This document shows, one piece after another, positions 53,104 to 62,034 of a DNA stretch of 64,000 bases. How positions within the stretch are numbered: position 1 is the stretch's first letter; every line of letters starts with the position of its first letter. The stretch comes from Actinomadura flavalba DSM 45200 (GTDB lineage: Bacteria > Actinomycetota > Actinomycetes > Streptosporangiales > Streptosporangiaceae). The notes beneath the pieces were generated by a model. It ran no database searches and had not been told where the DNA came from. It was given only the letters and a program-made list of their open reading frames with translations. The stretch is from NCBI RefSeq assembly GCF_000374305.1, contig NZ_KB894093.1, positions 186,001 to 250,000 of the forward strand. Direction: 5' to 3'. A program made the position numbers and the translations under genes.

Positions 53104-56100
53104 ATGCAGCCGACGCTCAGTGTCGTGGTCCCGTTCTACGACGTCGCCGGGTACATCGACGACTGCCTGGCGTCGCTGGCCCGCCAGACCCTCACCGACC
53201 TCCAGGTGATCATGGTGGACGACGGCTCCACCGACGACAGCGTCGTCACCGCCAAGGAGTACGCGTCCCGCGACGACCGCTTCGTCCTGGTCCAGCAGGA
53301 CAACGCCGGCCTCGGCCCGGCCCGCAACACCGGCGCGGCCCACGCGACCGGGACGTACCTGGCGTTCGCCGACAGCGACGACATGCTGCTCCCGCACGCC
53401 TACGAACGCATGGTCGGCACCCTGGAACGCACCGGCTCGGACCTGTGCACCGGCGCCGTCGAACGCTTCGACGCCGACCGCGTCACCCGCGCGTCCTTCT
53501 ACGGCGACGCGTTCCGCCGCGCCCGCACCCGCACCCACGTCTCCGCCGACCGCGCCCTCCTGCACGACCGCACCGCGTGGAACAAGGTGTTCCGCCGCTC
53601 CTTCTGGGACGAGCACGGCTTCGCGTTCCCGACCGGCGCCTACGAGGACGCCCCCGTCACCATCCCCGCCCACGTCCGCGCGGACGCCGTCGACGTCCTC
53701 GCCGACCCCGTCTACCGGTACCGGGTGCGGACCGGCGGCGGCCCGTCCATCACCCAGCGCCGCACCGAGATCTCCAACCTGCGCGACCGCGTCGCGTCGG
53801 TGTCGGCCGTGTCGGCGTTCCTGCGCGCGCACGCCCCCGACCTCAAGGACGAGTACGACCGGACCGTCCTCAACGACGACCTCATGCTGTACGTCAACGT
53901 CGTCGAGGAGGCCGACGACGCCTACCGCGCCGAGCTGTGCCGCCGCATCGACGGCTACCTGCGCGGCGTGCGCCCCGGCCTGCTCCGCGAACTGCCCGCA
54001 CTGCCACGGCTGAAGTACCACCTGGCGTGCGCCGGGCGCGCCGCCGACCTCGTCACCGTCCGCGAGCTGGAACGCTGCGGCCTCCCGCTCGCCCCCGCCC
54101 GGCCGCGCGGCCTGCTGCGCCGCCGCTGGTACGCGGGCCTGCCGTTCCGCGACGACCCGGCGATCCCCGCCGCCGTCCACGACGTCACCGGCGAACTGAC
54201 CGTGCGCGCCGGGATCGACGCCGTCGCGTGGACCGGCGACCGGCTGGAGATCACCGGCCATGCGCACATCGCCGGGCTCCCCATGACCGCCGACGACCGC
54301 ATCGACGTGTGGCTCCGGCACGGCTCGTCCAAACGCCGCGTCGCGCTGCCGATCCGGCGCATCCGGACGCCCGACGCGGGCCAGCCGTCCCTGCCCTGCG
54401 ACCATGCCGGATTCGTCGCCACCGTCGACCCGGCCGCGCTGCGCCGCGTCCCCAAGTGGCGGTCGGCGGACTGGCGCGTCGTCGTCGCCGTCCGCGCCGG
54501 ACGCGGCCGGTCCCGCGTCCGCCGGGCCGCGACGCTGCGCCGCTTCGGCCCCGCCGCCACCTGGACCCGCGCGCGGCACCTGGCGGACGGCGTCCGCGTC
54601 CAGGTCGTCCCGGCCGACGACGGGCGGGCCGTCGTCCGGCTCCGCCACCCGCGCGCCGTCGCGACCGGCGTGTCCGGCGACGCGGTCACCGGCTACGTGC
54701 GCGGCGCGACCGGCGACGACGACGCCGTGACGATCCGCTGCCGCGAGCGCGACGCGACCCGCACCGTGCCCGTCGCGTACGGGACGCCGGACGACGGGCG
54801 CACCCCGTTCCGGTTCGTCCTGCCCGACCTGGACGGCGACGCGTCCGTGCGCTGCGACGTCTCGCTCGTCATCGCGGGCAAAGCGGTACGGATCGGCGTC
54901 GGGGACGCGTTCGCCGACACCGTCCACGGCCCCACGACGGTCACGCGGACCCGGTACGGGAACCTCGTCCTCGCGCAGAACCCGCGCCGCGTCCTGGTGA
55001 CCGGCGTCGCGTGGGACGGCGGCGACCTCGTCGTCACCGGCACCGGCGTGCCGCCCGCCGCGCTCACCCTCGCCCGCCGCCGCTCCGGCCACCGCCACAC
55101 GTTCGCCGCCGCCCTCGACGGCGACCGGTTCGCCGTCCGGATGCCGCTGGCCGCGCTGCCCGCCGCCGAGGGCGTCCTGCCGCTGTTCACCGGCACCTGG
55201 GAGATCGGCGCGCGCGACACGTCCGGCGCCCCGCTCGACCTGACCGTGGCGCGCGACCTGCTCACCGTCCTGCCGCCCGAACGCACCGTCGGGCCGATGG
55301 CGTACCGCGTCCGGCCGACGCGCGGCGACGAGGGCCTGCACATCGCCGCCGCGCCCGCCTTCCAGCCCGAGGAACGCGGCCCGTACGGGCGGCGGGTGCT
55401 GCGCGAGCACCGCTACCCGGTGTGGCGGCGCCGCCCGCTGCGCGACCTCGTCCTGTTCGAGAGCTACTTCGGCTGGCAGGCGTCCTGCAACCCGCGCGCG
55501 ATCTGCGACGAGTTCCGCCGCCGCGACACCGGCCACGACCTCGTCTGGGTGCGCGGCGACCGCCCGTTCCCCGCCCCGCCCGGCACGCGGACCGTGCAGC
55601 GGTTCTCCGCCGAGTACTACGAGCTGACCGCGACGGCCCGCCTCATCGTCAACAACGTCGCGCAGCCGCCCTGCTACCGTCCCCGCGACGGCCAGCGCTA
55701 CGTGCAGACCTGGCACGGGACGCCGCTGAAGAAGGTCGGCTTCGACACCGACTGGACGCGCGGCGAACGCCGCGACCAGCGCTACCGCGAGCTGGCGCAC
55801 GACGTCGCCCGCTGGGACCTGCTCATCACCCAGAACCCGTTCAGCACCCGGGAACTGGCCCGCGCGTTCCGCTACGACGGCGAGATCCTGGAGAGCGGCT
55901 ACCCGCGCAACGACGCCGCCCACCACCCCGACACCCGCGACGCGCTCCGCGCCGACGTCCGCCGCCGCCTCGGCATCCCGGACGGCAAACGCGCCGTCCT
56001 GTTCGCCCCGACCTGGCGCGACCACCTCCAGACCGACCGCCACGGCCTCGCCGTCCACCACCTGGGCCTGGACCTGGAACGAGCGGCGTCGGCCCTGGCC

Positions 56101-56526
56101 CACGACACCGTCCTGCTGCTCCGCTCCCACCACCTGCTGAACACCGAGCCGCTACCGTCCCTGCCGGGCTTCCTGGTAGACGTCTCGGACCACCCCGACA
56201 TCACCGCCCTCTACGCGGCCTCGGACGCCCTGATCACCGACTACTCATCCGCGATGTGCGACTTCGCGGGCCTACGCCGCCCGATCCTCCTGTACACCCC
56301 GGACATCACCGACTACCAGACGTCCGTCCGCGGCCTGACCCTGAACCTGACCGAACAAGCCCCCGGCCCCCTCTACACCAAGGGAGACGACCTAATCGAA
56401 GCCCTAACCGACCTAGACGCCGTAGCGACCTCCTCCAAACACCGCCTCCACACCTTCGCCACCACCTACGCCCCCCACGACGACGGCCAAGCCACCACCC
56501 GCGTCGTGAACCACCTACTCACCTAA
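53104..56526 (+). CDS. Bifunctional GT2-TagF wall polymer synthase
   Basis: A 1140-residue fusion. The N-terminal ~230 residues are a GT2 domain (LSVVVPFYDVAGYIDDCL; IMVDDGSTDDS; YLAFADSDDM). A beta-rich middle region spans about 340-740. The C-terminal ~390 residues are a CDP-glycerol glycerophosphotransferase: YVQTWHGTPLKKVGFD, LLITQNPFSTRELARAF, ESGYPRND, VLFAPTWRD, LLLRSHHLL, and DALITDYSSAMCDFAG. The Asp/His-Ser residues of TagF enzymes are all present. It should polymerise a glycerol- or ribitol-phosphate-type chain, with the GT2 part adding a sugar. The last 500 bp use less G/C-biased codons than the rest. Confidence 0.9.
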   Translation: MQPTLSVVVPFYDVAGYIDDCLASLARQTLTDLQVIMVDDGSTDDSVVTAKEYASRDDRFVLVQQDNAGLGPARNTGAAHATGTYLAFADSDDMLLPHAYERMVGTLERTGSDLCTGAVERFDADRVTRASFYGDAFRRARTRTHVSADRALLHDRTAWNKVFRRSFWDEHGFAFPTGAYEDAPVTIPAHVRADAVDVLADPVYRYRVRTGGGPSITQRRTEISNLRDRVASVSAVSAFLRAHAPDLKDEYDRTVLNDDLMLYVNVVEEADDAYRAELCRRIDGYLRGVRPGLLRELPALPRLKYHLACAGRAADLVTVRELERCGLPLAPARPRGLLRRRWYAGLPFRDDPAIPAAVHDVTGELTVRAGIDAVAWTGDRLEITGHAHIAGLPMTADDRIDVWLRHGSSKRRVALPIRRIRTPDAGQPSLPCDHAGFVATVDPAALRRVPKWRSADWRVVVAVRAGRGRSRVRRAATLRRFGPAATWTRARHLADGVRVQVVPADDGRAVVRLRHPRAVATGVSGDAVTGYVRGATGDDDAVTIRCRERDATRTVPVAYGTPDDGRTPFRFVLPDLDGDASVRCDVSLVIAGKAVRIGVGDAFADTVHGPTTVTRTRYGNLVLAQNPRRVLVTGVAWDGGDLVVTGTGVPPAALTLARRRSGHRHTFAAALDGDRFAVRMPLAALPAAEGVLPLFTGTWEIGARDTSGAPLDLTVARDLLTVLPPERTVGPMAYRVRPTRGDEGLHIAAAPAFQPEERGPYGRRVLREHRYPVWRRRPLRDLVLFESYFGWQASCNPRAICDEFRRRDTGHDLVWVRGDRPFPAPPGTRTVQRFSAEYYELTATARLIVNNVAQPPCYRPRDGQRYVQTWHGTPLKKVGFDTDWTRGERRDQRYRELAHDVARWDLLITQNPFSTRELARAFRYDGEILESGYPRNDAAHHPDTRDALRADVRRRLGIPDGKRAVLFAPTWRDHLQTDRHGLAVHHLGLDLERAASALAHDTVLLLRSHHLLNTEPLPSLPGFLVDVSDHPDITALYAASDALITDYSSAMCDFAGLRRPILLYTPDITDYQTSVRGLTLNLTEQAPGPLYTKGDDLIEALTDLDAVATSSKHRLHTFATTYAPHDDGQATTRVVNHLLT

Positions 56527-56603
56527 GACCCCCAGCACCCCCTTCAACGCACAAACCAACAACCCCACACCACACAAAGCCCCATGCCACACCCACCCAA
56601 AAC

Positions 56604-56960
56604 GTTGCCCCTCTCAGGGGCGATGGGGACGCCAGCGGCGCCGGGCGAACCCTGGCGAAGATGACGTTGCGACCCCTCTCAGGGGCGATGGGGACGCGAG
56701 CGGCGCGGGCTACAGACCGCCGGCGCCCTTGCGTTGCGACCCCTCGTAGGGGCGATGGGGACTTCGGCCTCCCGGCCGGGCGCCAGCACGTCGAGCGTGT
56801 TGCGACCCCTCGTAGGGGCGATGGGGACATGGCCATCGCGCCGGGAACCTACGCGTGCGTGATCAGTTGCGACCCCTCGTAGGGGCGATGGGGACCGACT
56901 CATCCGCCACATCGCCCGCGGCGTCCACCAGTTGCGACCCCTCGTAGGGGCGATGGGGAC
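56604..56960 (-). CRISPR. CRISPR array 1: 6 repeats, 5 spacers
   Basis: A 30-bp repeat, in plus reading GTTGCGACCCCTCGTAGGGG then CGATGGGGAC. Copies lie at 56604-56630 (27 bp, 3-bp deletion), 56666-56695, 56733-56762, 56799-56828, 56866-56895 and 56931-56960. Spacers are 35, 37, 36, 37 and 35 bp and all differ. The two leftmost copies have CTCTCAG in place of CTCGTAG. Degeneration on the left and the conserved leader on the right show transcription leftwards, giving crRNA repeats beginning GTCCCCATCG and ending TCGCAAC, with a CCCCT/AGGGG hairpin. Confidence 0.96.
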
Positions 56961-57065
56961 CCCACGGTAAAGTCGCAGCTCAACCACCCGCGAAACCGCA
57001 AGTTCTCGTGGCAGTTTTCAGCGACCCTCCGGTCGTGTCGCAAACCCCGGTGTGTCGCTGAAATC
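56961..57065 (-). promoter_or_regulatory. CRISPR leader of array 1
   Basis: About 105 bp right of array 1 begins CCCACGGTAAAGTCGCAGCTC and contains GGTCGTGTCG and TGTCGCTGAAA. Alignable sequence flanks arrays 2 and 3 at the same distance and orientation relative to the repeats. This identifies it as leader with the array promoter. From here to 57247 no gene is seen. Confidence 0.8.
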
Positions 57066-57247
57066 CGGAGCTCAAGTCCGTGCTCAGCGTACGCCGGTCA
57101 GGATGGCTTCGGGTCACCATGTCCGCAATGGGGCCTCGCCTGAAGCGCCACCCAGGCGCCGACGCGCACCCGACAGTCCGACGACCCGTCCGCCACAAGC
57201 ATCACCGACGAGCCAGCATCCACGCGACTGACTTGTAAGGTCGCGCC

Positions 57248-57913
57248 ATGCAGACTGGTCGCCCCCTCCGAGAGCCGAAAGCACCCGAGATCCCCACGTC
57301 CCTGACACCGGCGACCGCCGCCGACACCGAGCTGGTCCACGACGGGAAGTACCTCTCGCTCGCCTACGGCCCGGTGACGATCACCGCCGAAGACGTGGAG
57401 GACCCCGACTTCGAGCGCTGCCGGTTCGAACAGACCTACCTGCCCGCGATCGTCCTGCACCGTGCCGGGTTCGCCGACGTGGAATTCACCGGATGCGACA
57501 TGGCGAACGCCCGCCTGTTCAACTCACGGATGTTCAACGCTGCCGTCACCACCTGCCGGATGACCGGCCTCCAGCTCACCGAGGCCGGACTGCGCGACGT
57601 CACCTTCGAGGGCTGCCGCGCCGACCTGGCCAACTTCCGCTTCGCCCACCTGCGCGACGTGGTCTTCCGCGACTGCAACCTGTCCGAGGCCGGCTTCCAG
57701 AACGCCGAACTAACCCACGTCCGATTCGAGCGCTGCAAGCTCACAGCGACCCAATTCAGCAACGCCCGCATGAACAACGTGCACTTCTCCGCCTGCGACC
57801 TCAACGGCGTACGAGGCATCACCAGCTTCGCAGGCGCAACCGTCTCCAACAACGACGCCATGGGCCTACTGGACGCGATGGCATCAGCCCTGGGCATAAC
57901 AATCGAGAACTAA
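57248..57913 (+). CDS. Pentapeptide-repeat protein
   Basis: A 221-residue protein. From about residue 55 it is built of five-residue beta-helix repeats with Phe/Leu at the centre: FERCRFEQ, FADVEFTGCDMANARLF, LRDVTFEGCRADLANFRFAHL, VVFRDCNLSEAGFQNAEL, VRFERCKLTATQFSNARM, VHFSACDL. Such right-handed quadrilateral helices include DNA-mimicking gyrase protectors (Qnr, MfpA), though many have other roles. It is cytoplasmic, with no signal. It lies between the array 1 leader and a transposase remnant. Confidence 0.9.
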   Translation: MQTGRPLREPKAPEIPTSLTPATAADTELVHDGKYLSLAYGPVTITAEDVEDPDFERCRFEQTYLPAIVLHRAGFADVEFTGCDMANARLFNSRMFNAAVTTCRMTGLQLTEAGLRDVTFEGCRADLANFRFAHLRDVVFRDCNLSEAGFQNAELTHVRFERCKLTATQFSNARMNNVHFSACDLNGVRGITSFAGATVSNNDAMGLLDAMASALGITIEN

Positions 57914-57980
57914 CCCACCGTCTCCCGGTTCCACCACCGCGAAGCCCAGCGTCTTAGGGATGGGCCGCATGACGGCCTAC

Positions 57981-58157
57981 CGTAGGACCCCGGCAGCGCC
58001 GCTGCGGACGACTCCGACGACGACCAACCGCTCCTATAAACAGGTCAGGGCCTGTGTCGAGCACGCCTTCTTGCGCGACTGCCGCCTGAGAGGCGACGGC
58101 GTGCACCACGCGCTGCTCGGCATCGCGCGCCTGCACAACTCGGCCCTGGTGGGCTGA
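57981..58157 (+). pseudogene. Transposase C-terminal remnant (IS5/IS112-like)
   Basis: The frame reads RSYKQVRACVEHAF then LRDCRLRGDGVHHALLGIARLHNSALVG and stops. This is the well-known C-terminus of IS5-group actinomycete transposases, in which VEHAF is normally followed by about eight residues (such as A-R-M-K-x-x-K-I) before LRDCR; these are deleted here. Everything upstream is missing. The following 60 bp, with GGGCATTCTCTCGC, may be the element's terminus. Confidence 0.82.
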
Positions 58158-58297
58158 GAGGGCATTCTCTCGCTCCGACCACCATGTGCGGTTTTCGCTT
58201 GTCAGGCATGAGTCCCATCGGGGCGATGCCCCGAGCGTAAAGCGTTGCCGATGGACTACCAGGCGTTGGTGAGGAGCGGAGCGGTTGCCATGACGGG

Positions 58298-59113
58298 TCA
58301 GGGGGTGAGGGCGTACTCGATGAAGTGGCCGCAGACGGTGAAACCGAGGCGGCGGTAGACAGGTTCCCCGTCGGCGGATGCCTGTAGCACCACGGTCTCG
58401 TAGCCCGCGTCCCGGGCGGTGTGCAAAGCGGCCGCGGTGATGGTGCCGCCATAGCCGCGGCGGCGGTCGGTGGCGAGTGTGGCGATGTTGTAGATGCCGA
58501 CGACGCCCGCGTGCAGGAAGACCTCGGCCGAGCAGACGGGACGGCCATCGACGTAGCCGACCAGATAGCGAGCGGGACAGTCGGCGGTGAGAGCCGAATC
58601 GGCGGCGTCGGCGAAGAACTGGCGCACCGTGGCGGCGGGCGGGTTCCAGTTCGCGGCGAGGACCGTGGCGTAGTCGGCAAGCTGTTCCGGAGTGATGGCC
58701 GGACGGATCTCCAGGCCGTCGACGTGTGCGTCGGGGAGGGGGTCGCGCAGGTCCTTCCACATGCCCGCCTCCGTTTCCGACGCCTCCAGGCCGGCGGCCC
58801 GAAGGTGCTCGGCGAGATCGTCCGGCGTGGAGGCGGGGCCCACCCACCAGGAGAAGGGGCGGCCGGTGGCGGCCAGGGTTCGGGCCGTCTCCGCAGCGCC
58901 TGCCGGGGCTGTGCCCGGCGTGAAGCGGGCCGTCGCGACGATGTTGAAGGTGTCGTCGTCGAGACCACTGTCGGCTATGAGCAGGTCGCCGGTCTCGGTG
59001 ACGGACGCGCCCTTCAGGGTTCGATGCAGGTGGCAGGCGTGCTCGGCGAGATTCTGCTCCATCGCGAGCGGAAGTTCGGATTCGTTGACGGACAGGATGT
59101 GCACGGACCTCAT
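58298..59113 (-). CDS. GNAT-family N-acetyltransferase
   Basis: A 271-residue protein. The C-terminal half contains the GNAT acetyl-CoA loop as [26 protein letters not shown], with Q/R-x-x-G-x-G/A in R-R-G-Y-G-G, followed by [26 protein letters not shown]. The N-terminal half is a second, degenerate GNAT-like domain ([24 protein letters not shown]). The acceptor substrate is unknown. Confidence 0.9.
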   Translation of the reverse strand: MRSVHILSVNESELPLAMEQNLAEHACHLHRTLKGASVTETGDLLIADSGLDDDTFNIVATARFTPGTAPAGAAETARTLAATGRPFSWWVGPASTPDDLAEHLRAAGLEASETEAGMWKDLRDPLPDAHVDGLEIRPAITPEQLADYATVLAANWNPPAATVRQFFADAADSALTADCPARYLVGYVDGRPVCSAEVFLHAGVVGIYNIATLATDRRRGYGGTITAAALHTARDAGYETVVLQASADGEPVYRRLGFTVCGHFIEYALTP

Positions 59114-59485
59114 GATGAATCATCCCAGCGTGCCGTCTGGGAGGCTCGCAGGTGCTTTTCCGGGCCTGCGAACGGGCTGACCAGGAGCTGTCCGCTGAAC
59201 CATGCCGACAGCACAGGCACGGTGTAACGGGTCGCGCGGCTAGCGCGCGAGCCTCGTGGCTCACGCCTCGGACGAGGCTCACCCAGGACGCCACAGTGCC
59301 CACACAACCACCCAGCCAGTTCCCCGCTGCCCGTCGGATCAGCTCTGACAGACCGGGCATGGTTTCGGGACGACCCCTAGGGTCGACGAGCCCAAACCAG
59401 CCACACTGCGAAGCCGGATGGCTATTCCTCGCGTGTGAAGCTCTGTCCTCAGCGCAACGGAAGCCGACGCAGAGGCGTTCGCGTC
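59114..59485. other. Non-coding stretch
   Basis: About 370 bp between the acetyltransferase start and the istB remnant. Open frames here are short and have no family resemblance. It probably holds the acetyltransferase promoter and decayed mobile-element DNA. Confidence 0.5.
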
Positions 59486-59766
59486 CTGACGAACGCGGCG
59501 CCGAACTGCTGCTCTTACGAATCCTCACCCAACGCGAGGAGAAAACGTGCATCGCCGTCGCTTCCGACGATTGGTTCGGCGGTCCGGCTAGGCATCGACC
59601 GAACGACAACTCTGCACCGTGACGGTCGACCGCAGCATCTTCACACTGCGTGATCATCGAGACCGGCACCGAGTCCTATCGGCTCGTCCACACCTACGCC
59701 CGCCGAGCCCAGAACCCTGCCGACCCACGGCGCACCGATATTCAAGAGCGGTCTCACGCCCGGTGA
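59486..59766 (+). pseudogene. istB (IS21 helper ATPase) C-terminal remnant
   Basis: Two fragments in different frames reproduce the end of IstB. The first is GAELLLLRILTQREEKTCIAVASDDWFGG at about 59497-59585, matching the family's L-L-x-x-I-x-x-R-E-E-x-x-S-I-x-x-A-S-N. The second is CVIIETGTESYRLVHTYARRA from about 59648 to the TGA at 59764-59766, matching I-I-E-T-G-T-x-S-Y-R-L. The joining part is deleted or frameshifted and the P-loop half is absent, so no function remains. Confidence 0.75.
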
Positions 59767-59781
59767 TGCGACACTCCCCGG

Positions 59782-60321
59782 ATGACCGCCGATCCCGACG
59801 AATGGGACTACCTGCGAGGCCTTGAGCTACTCGCACGCGAACTCGTCGCTCGAGCAGACGATGAAGGCTGGCTCAGCTACGAGCCCGGACCCGACGACGC
59901 CACACCGCTCCAACGCACCATTAGCAAGATCGCCAAGTCGGCGCGGCACTACCACTTCGAAGGCGACGGCTGCCTCGACGAAGACCGACCATTCATCAGC
60001 CTCGGAGGTGCCGCGCTGATCAGACCTGAATCATTGCTCGGCCCCATCTACGAGCAACTCTGCCAGCTCTTGGGAGTTGCACCACGTTCCGAGGGATGGG
60101 CACTTTGGTACTCGTGGGACAACCGACAACGAGCCCACACCCTCGTTACCAATCGAATCGCCACCACCGAAGGACTCTTGGAGAACTGGTCCCGCGGCAT
60201 CAGCACCAACCCGACAGCACCCGACCCCGCACACATCACCGCAGTGGTCCGTGGCTGGAGGGGACCCGTCATCCTCTCACCCGACCACGCCCGCGTTCTC
60301 GACCTCCCGCCCCGCACCTGA
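59782..60321 (+). CDS. Hypothetical protein
   Basis: A 179-residue acidic protein without signal peptide or membrane helix. I do not recognise the family. It begins MTADPDEWDYLRGLELLARELV; other marked segments are HYHFEGDGCLDEDRPFISLGG, ALWYSWDN, and VVRGWRGPVILSPDHARVL. Codon use is less G/C-biased than in core genes of the window, consistent with acquired DNA. It begins 16 bp after the istB remnant. Confidence 0.65.
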   Translation: MTADPDEWDYLRGLELLARELVARADDEGWLSYEPGPDDATPLQRTISKIAKSARHYHFEGDGCLDEDRPFISLGGAALIRPESLLGPIYEQLCQLLGVAPRSEGWALWYSWDNRQRAHTLVTNRIATTEGLLENWSRGISTNPTAPDPAHITAVVRGWRGPVILSPDHARVLDLPPRT

Positions 60322-60680
60322 TCCGCCTGACCGAGACCCGACAGGCGAGAGGCAAGCTCAATTTGGGATACCATCCCGCCAAGATCACTAATCGAAGTGA
60401 ATACCCGCGCTAATCCAATGCGGCCATGCATTCTCCTGGTCAACCTGCCCGGGGCCGCCAGAAGTTGCCATCATGCCCGGCACCATGTTCACCAATAAGA
60501 CTCGCGATGGCCACAGGCCCTTTAAGGCGATGATGCGCAACTCCAGATTGCCCGCGTTGCGCCGCCTTCCGCTGTGCGGTTCTCCTCTAGCAATCAGGAC
60601 GGGACCATCGCTGCCGCGACGCTCCATCCCCCGCAGGGTGATCGGGACAGCGTAGGACGCCTCACTGCCGCCTCTGTGCC
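60322..60680. other. Non-coding stretch left of array 2
   Basis: About 360 bp of comparatively low GC between the unknown gene and the leader-distal end of array 2. I find no credible gene, repeat or hairpin in it; it could contain decayed repeats of the array. Confidence 0.5.
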
Positions 60681-60825
60681 GTGACGCGACCCTCCCAGGG
60701 CGATGGGGACCCGGAGATCGTACTCGTAGTCGGTGCGAATCGCCCGGCTGCGACCCCTCCCAGGGCAATGGGGGGGCAGCGCTGTTCCGGTTCGCGTTAC
60801 GACCCCTCGTAGGGGCGATGGGGAC
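60681..60825 (-). CRISPR. CRISPR array 2: 3 degenerate repeats
   Basis: Copies of the same 30-bp repeat family lie at 60681-60710, 60747-60776 and 60796-60825. Only the last, leader-proximal copy is near-consensus (GTTACGACCCCTCGTAGGGG). The other two have a TCCCAGGG variant of the stem, and the middle one ends GGGGGG instead of GGGGAC. The left spacer is 36 bp but the right one is only 19 bp, half the normal length. The leader lies to the right. It is a decaying or partly deleted array. Confidence 0.85.
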
Positions 60826-60906
60826 TCCACGGTAAAGGCGCAGCTCAGCCCAGGATTAGAGTCGTGGATTCTCGGTGTGTTCTTCAGCGAGCCGCCGGTT
60901 GTGAGG
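60826..60906 (-). promoter_or_regulatory. CRISPR leader of array 2
   Basis: The 80 bp begin TCCACGGTAAAGGCGCAGCTC and continue to CTTCAGCGAGCCGCCGGTTG, aligning with the array 1 leader over its whole length. It fills exactly the space between array 2 and the cas6 stop. Confidence 0.78.
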
Positions 60907-61650
60907 TCAGGCACCGATCCAGCCCATTCCCGTGCTGTTCGCCTGGCCGAGCCCCCAGGAATGGAGCGCCGACAACGTCTCCGGCGGCCCCGACACCGTG
61001 ATCTCGACGCACGCGCCCGGCTTCCTGCCCCCGGCGCCGCGACTGCTCCCCACCGCGAACGACCGCTTCGCCCCGACCCATCCGACGCCCTCGACGCTGA
61101 CGTCCGGATCGAGATTCACGGTCTCGGCCTTGCGGCGCAGATTGTTCTGCACGAACACTTCCCATTCGGGATCGCTTGGAAGGCACCATGCCTGCCGCGT
61201 CGTGCGCGTTCCGTGCTCGTCCCGGCCCGAACCCTTCATCACCACCGGCGTCTCGGTGCGGAACGTCGCCCGCCCGGACGGAAACGCCGGCGCGTCGACG
61301 GGCTGAATGTCGTCCACGATGAACGCCGTCGCGCCCCACGCGATCACCGGCATCGACGCGAGGGCAGCCGCCCACGCCTCAACGACGGCGAGCAACGGAC
61401 TGCCCAGTTCGAGCACCCCCGGCCCCTCCGAGGGATAAGCGCCCCGGCGCTTCCGCGCGGCCGGGAACACCGGGGCGCCGTACCCGAACGGCACCATCCC
61501 GTGCGGACCCCAGCCCTTCTCGTGAATCACACTTCCCAGCTCAGGCGCACCCCGCTCCAGCAGCGCGTAACAGAGGGGACGACCGGGCGCCAGGACGTCG
61601 TCCCAGGGCAGCTCACGCGCACTCGTGTGGAAAGACACTCGCAATCGCAT
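60907..61650 (-). CDS. cas6: CRISPR RNA endonuclease Cas6
   Basis: A protein of about 247 residues with two ferredoxin-like halves. It starts MRLRVSFHTSARELPWDDVL, has the family's LIH/GYGAP-like region (GSVIHEKGWGPHGMVPFGYGAP), and ends with the glycine-rich G-loop SWGLGQANSTGMGWIG that defines Cas6. His residues in the HEKGWGPH segment are candidates for catalysis. Cas6 cuts the repeat hairpin of pre-crRNA to leave an 8-nt 5' handle. The ATG at 61650 has a better-spaced GAGAGG than that at 61659. No other cas gene is in the window; arrays 2 and 3 flank this gene on both sides. Confidence 0.85.
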   Translation of the reverse strand: MRLRVSFHTSARELPWDDVLAPGRPLCYALLERGAPELGSVIHEKGWGPHGMVPFGYGAPVFPAARKRRGAYPSEGPGVLELGSPLLAVVEAWAAALASMPVIAWGATAFIVDDIQPVDAPAFPSGRATFRTETPVVMKGSGRDEHGTRTTRQAWCLPSDPEWEVFVQNNLRRKAETVNLDPDVSVEGVGWVGAKRSFAVGSSRGAGGRKPGACVEITVSGPPETLSALHSWGLGQANSTGMGWIGA

Positions 61651-61931
61651 CTGACTCATTCCTCTCTATGTCCGGACGTGCGACGACGCTTCGATCAGTT
61701 CTCTCGTTACGCGCCGCGTGGACGCGGCCACCACTCACGTCCACGCACGGGCCGAAGCTAGCGCCCAGGGGCGACTTGTCGGTCTACTTCAACGAAAAAC
61801 TGGATACTACGGACCGAGATGTCGGGCGATATACCGTTCCGAGCCCAACGCACCACGCCCCCTCCCAGCGGCATTCACCCGCGTACAGCGCGACCGGCCT
61901 CCGCGCTCGCCATGTACAGATGGACGAACGG

Positions 61932-62034
61932 TTTCAGCGACACGCCGGGGTCCACGACACGACCAGAGGCCCGCCGAAATCCGGCCAAGATCCGCCCACC
62001 TCACTCCACGCGCGAGCTGGTGCTTTACCCTGGG
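61932..62034 (+). promoter_or_regulatory. CRISPR leader of array 3
   Basis: The 103 bp from TTTCAGCGACACGCCGGGG to GAGCTGGTGCTTTACCCTGG are the reverse complement counterpart of the array 1 leader, sharing CGACACGACC, GAGCTG and CTTTACC at matching positions. Array 3 is thus inverted relative to arrays 1 and 2. The 280 bp left of it up to cas6 hold the cas6 promoter; no gene is seen there. Confidence 0.75.

Noticed and set aside
52564-56133. 1189-codon open frame on the minus strand
   Set aside because: Antisense to the GT4 and GT2-TagF genes, low-complexity composition, no recognisable domain.
57954-59669. 571-codon minus-strand frame across the transposase and GNAT region
   Set aside because: It runs through real GNAT coding sequence in another frame and through IS remnants; composition is Arg/Pro/His-rich.
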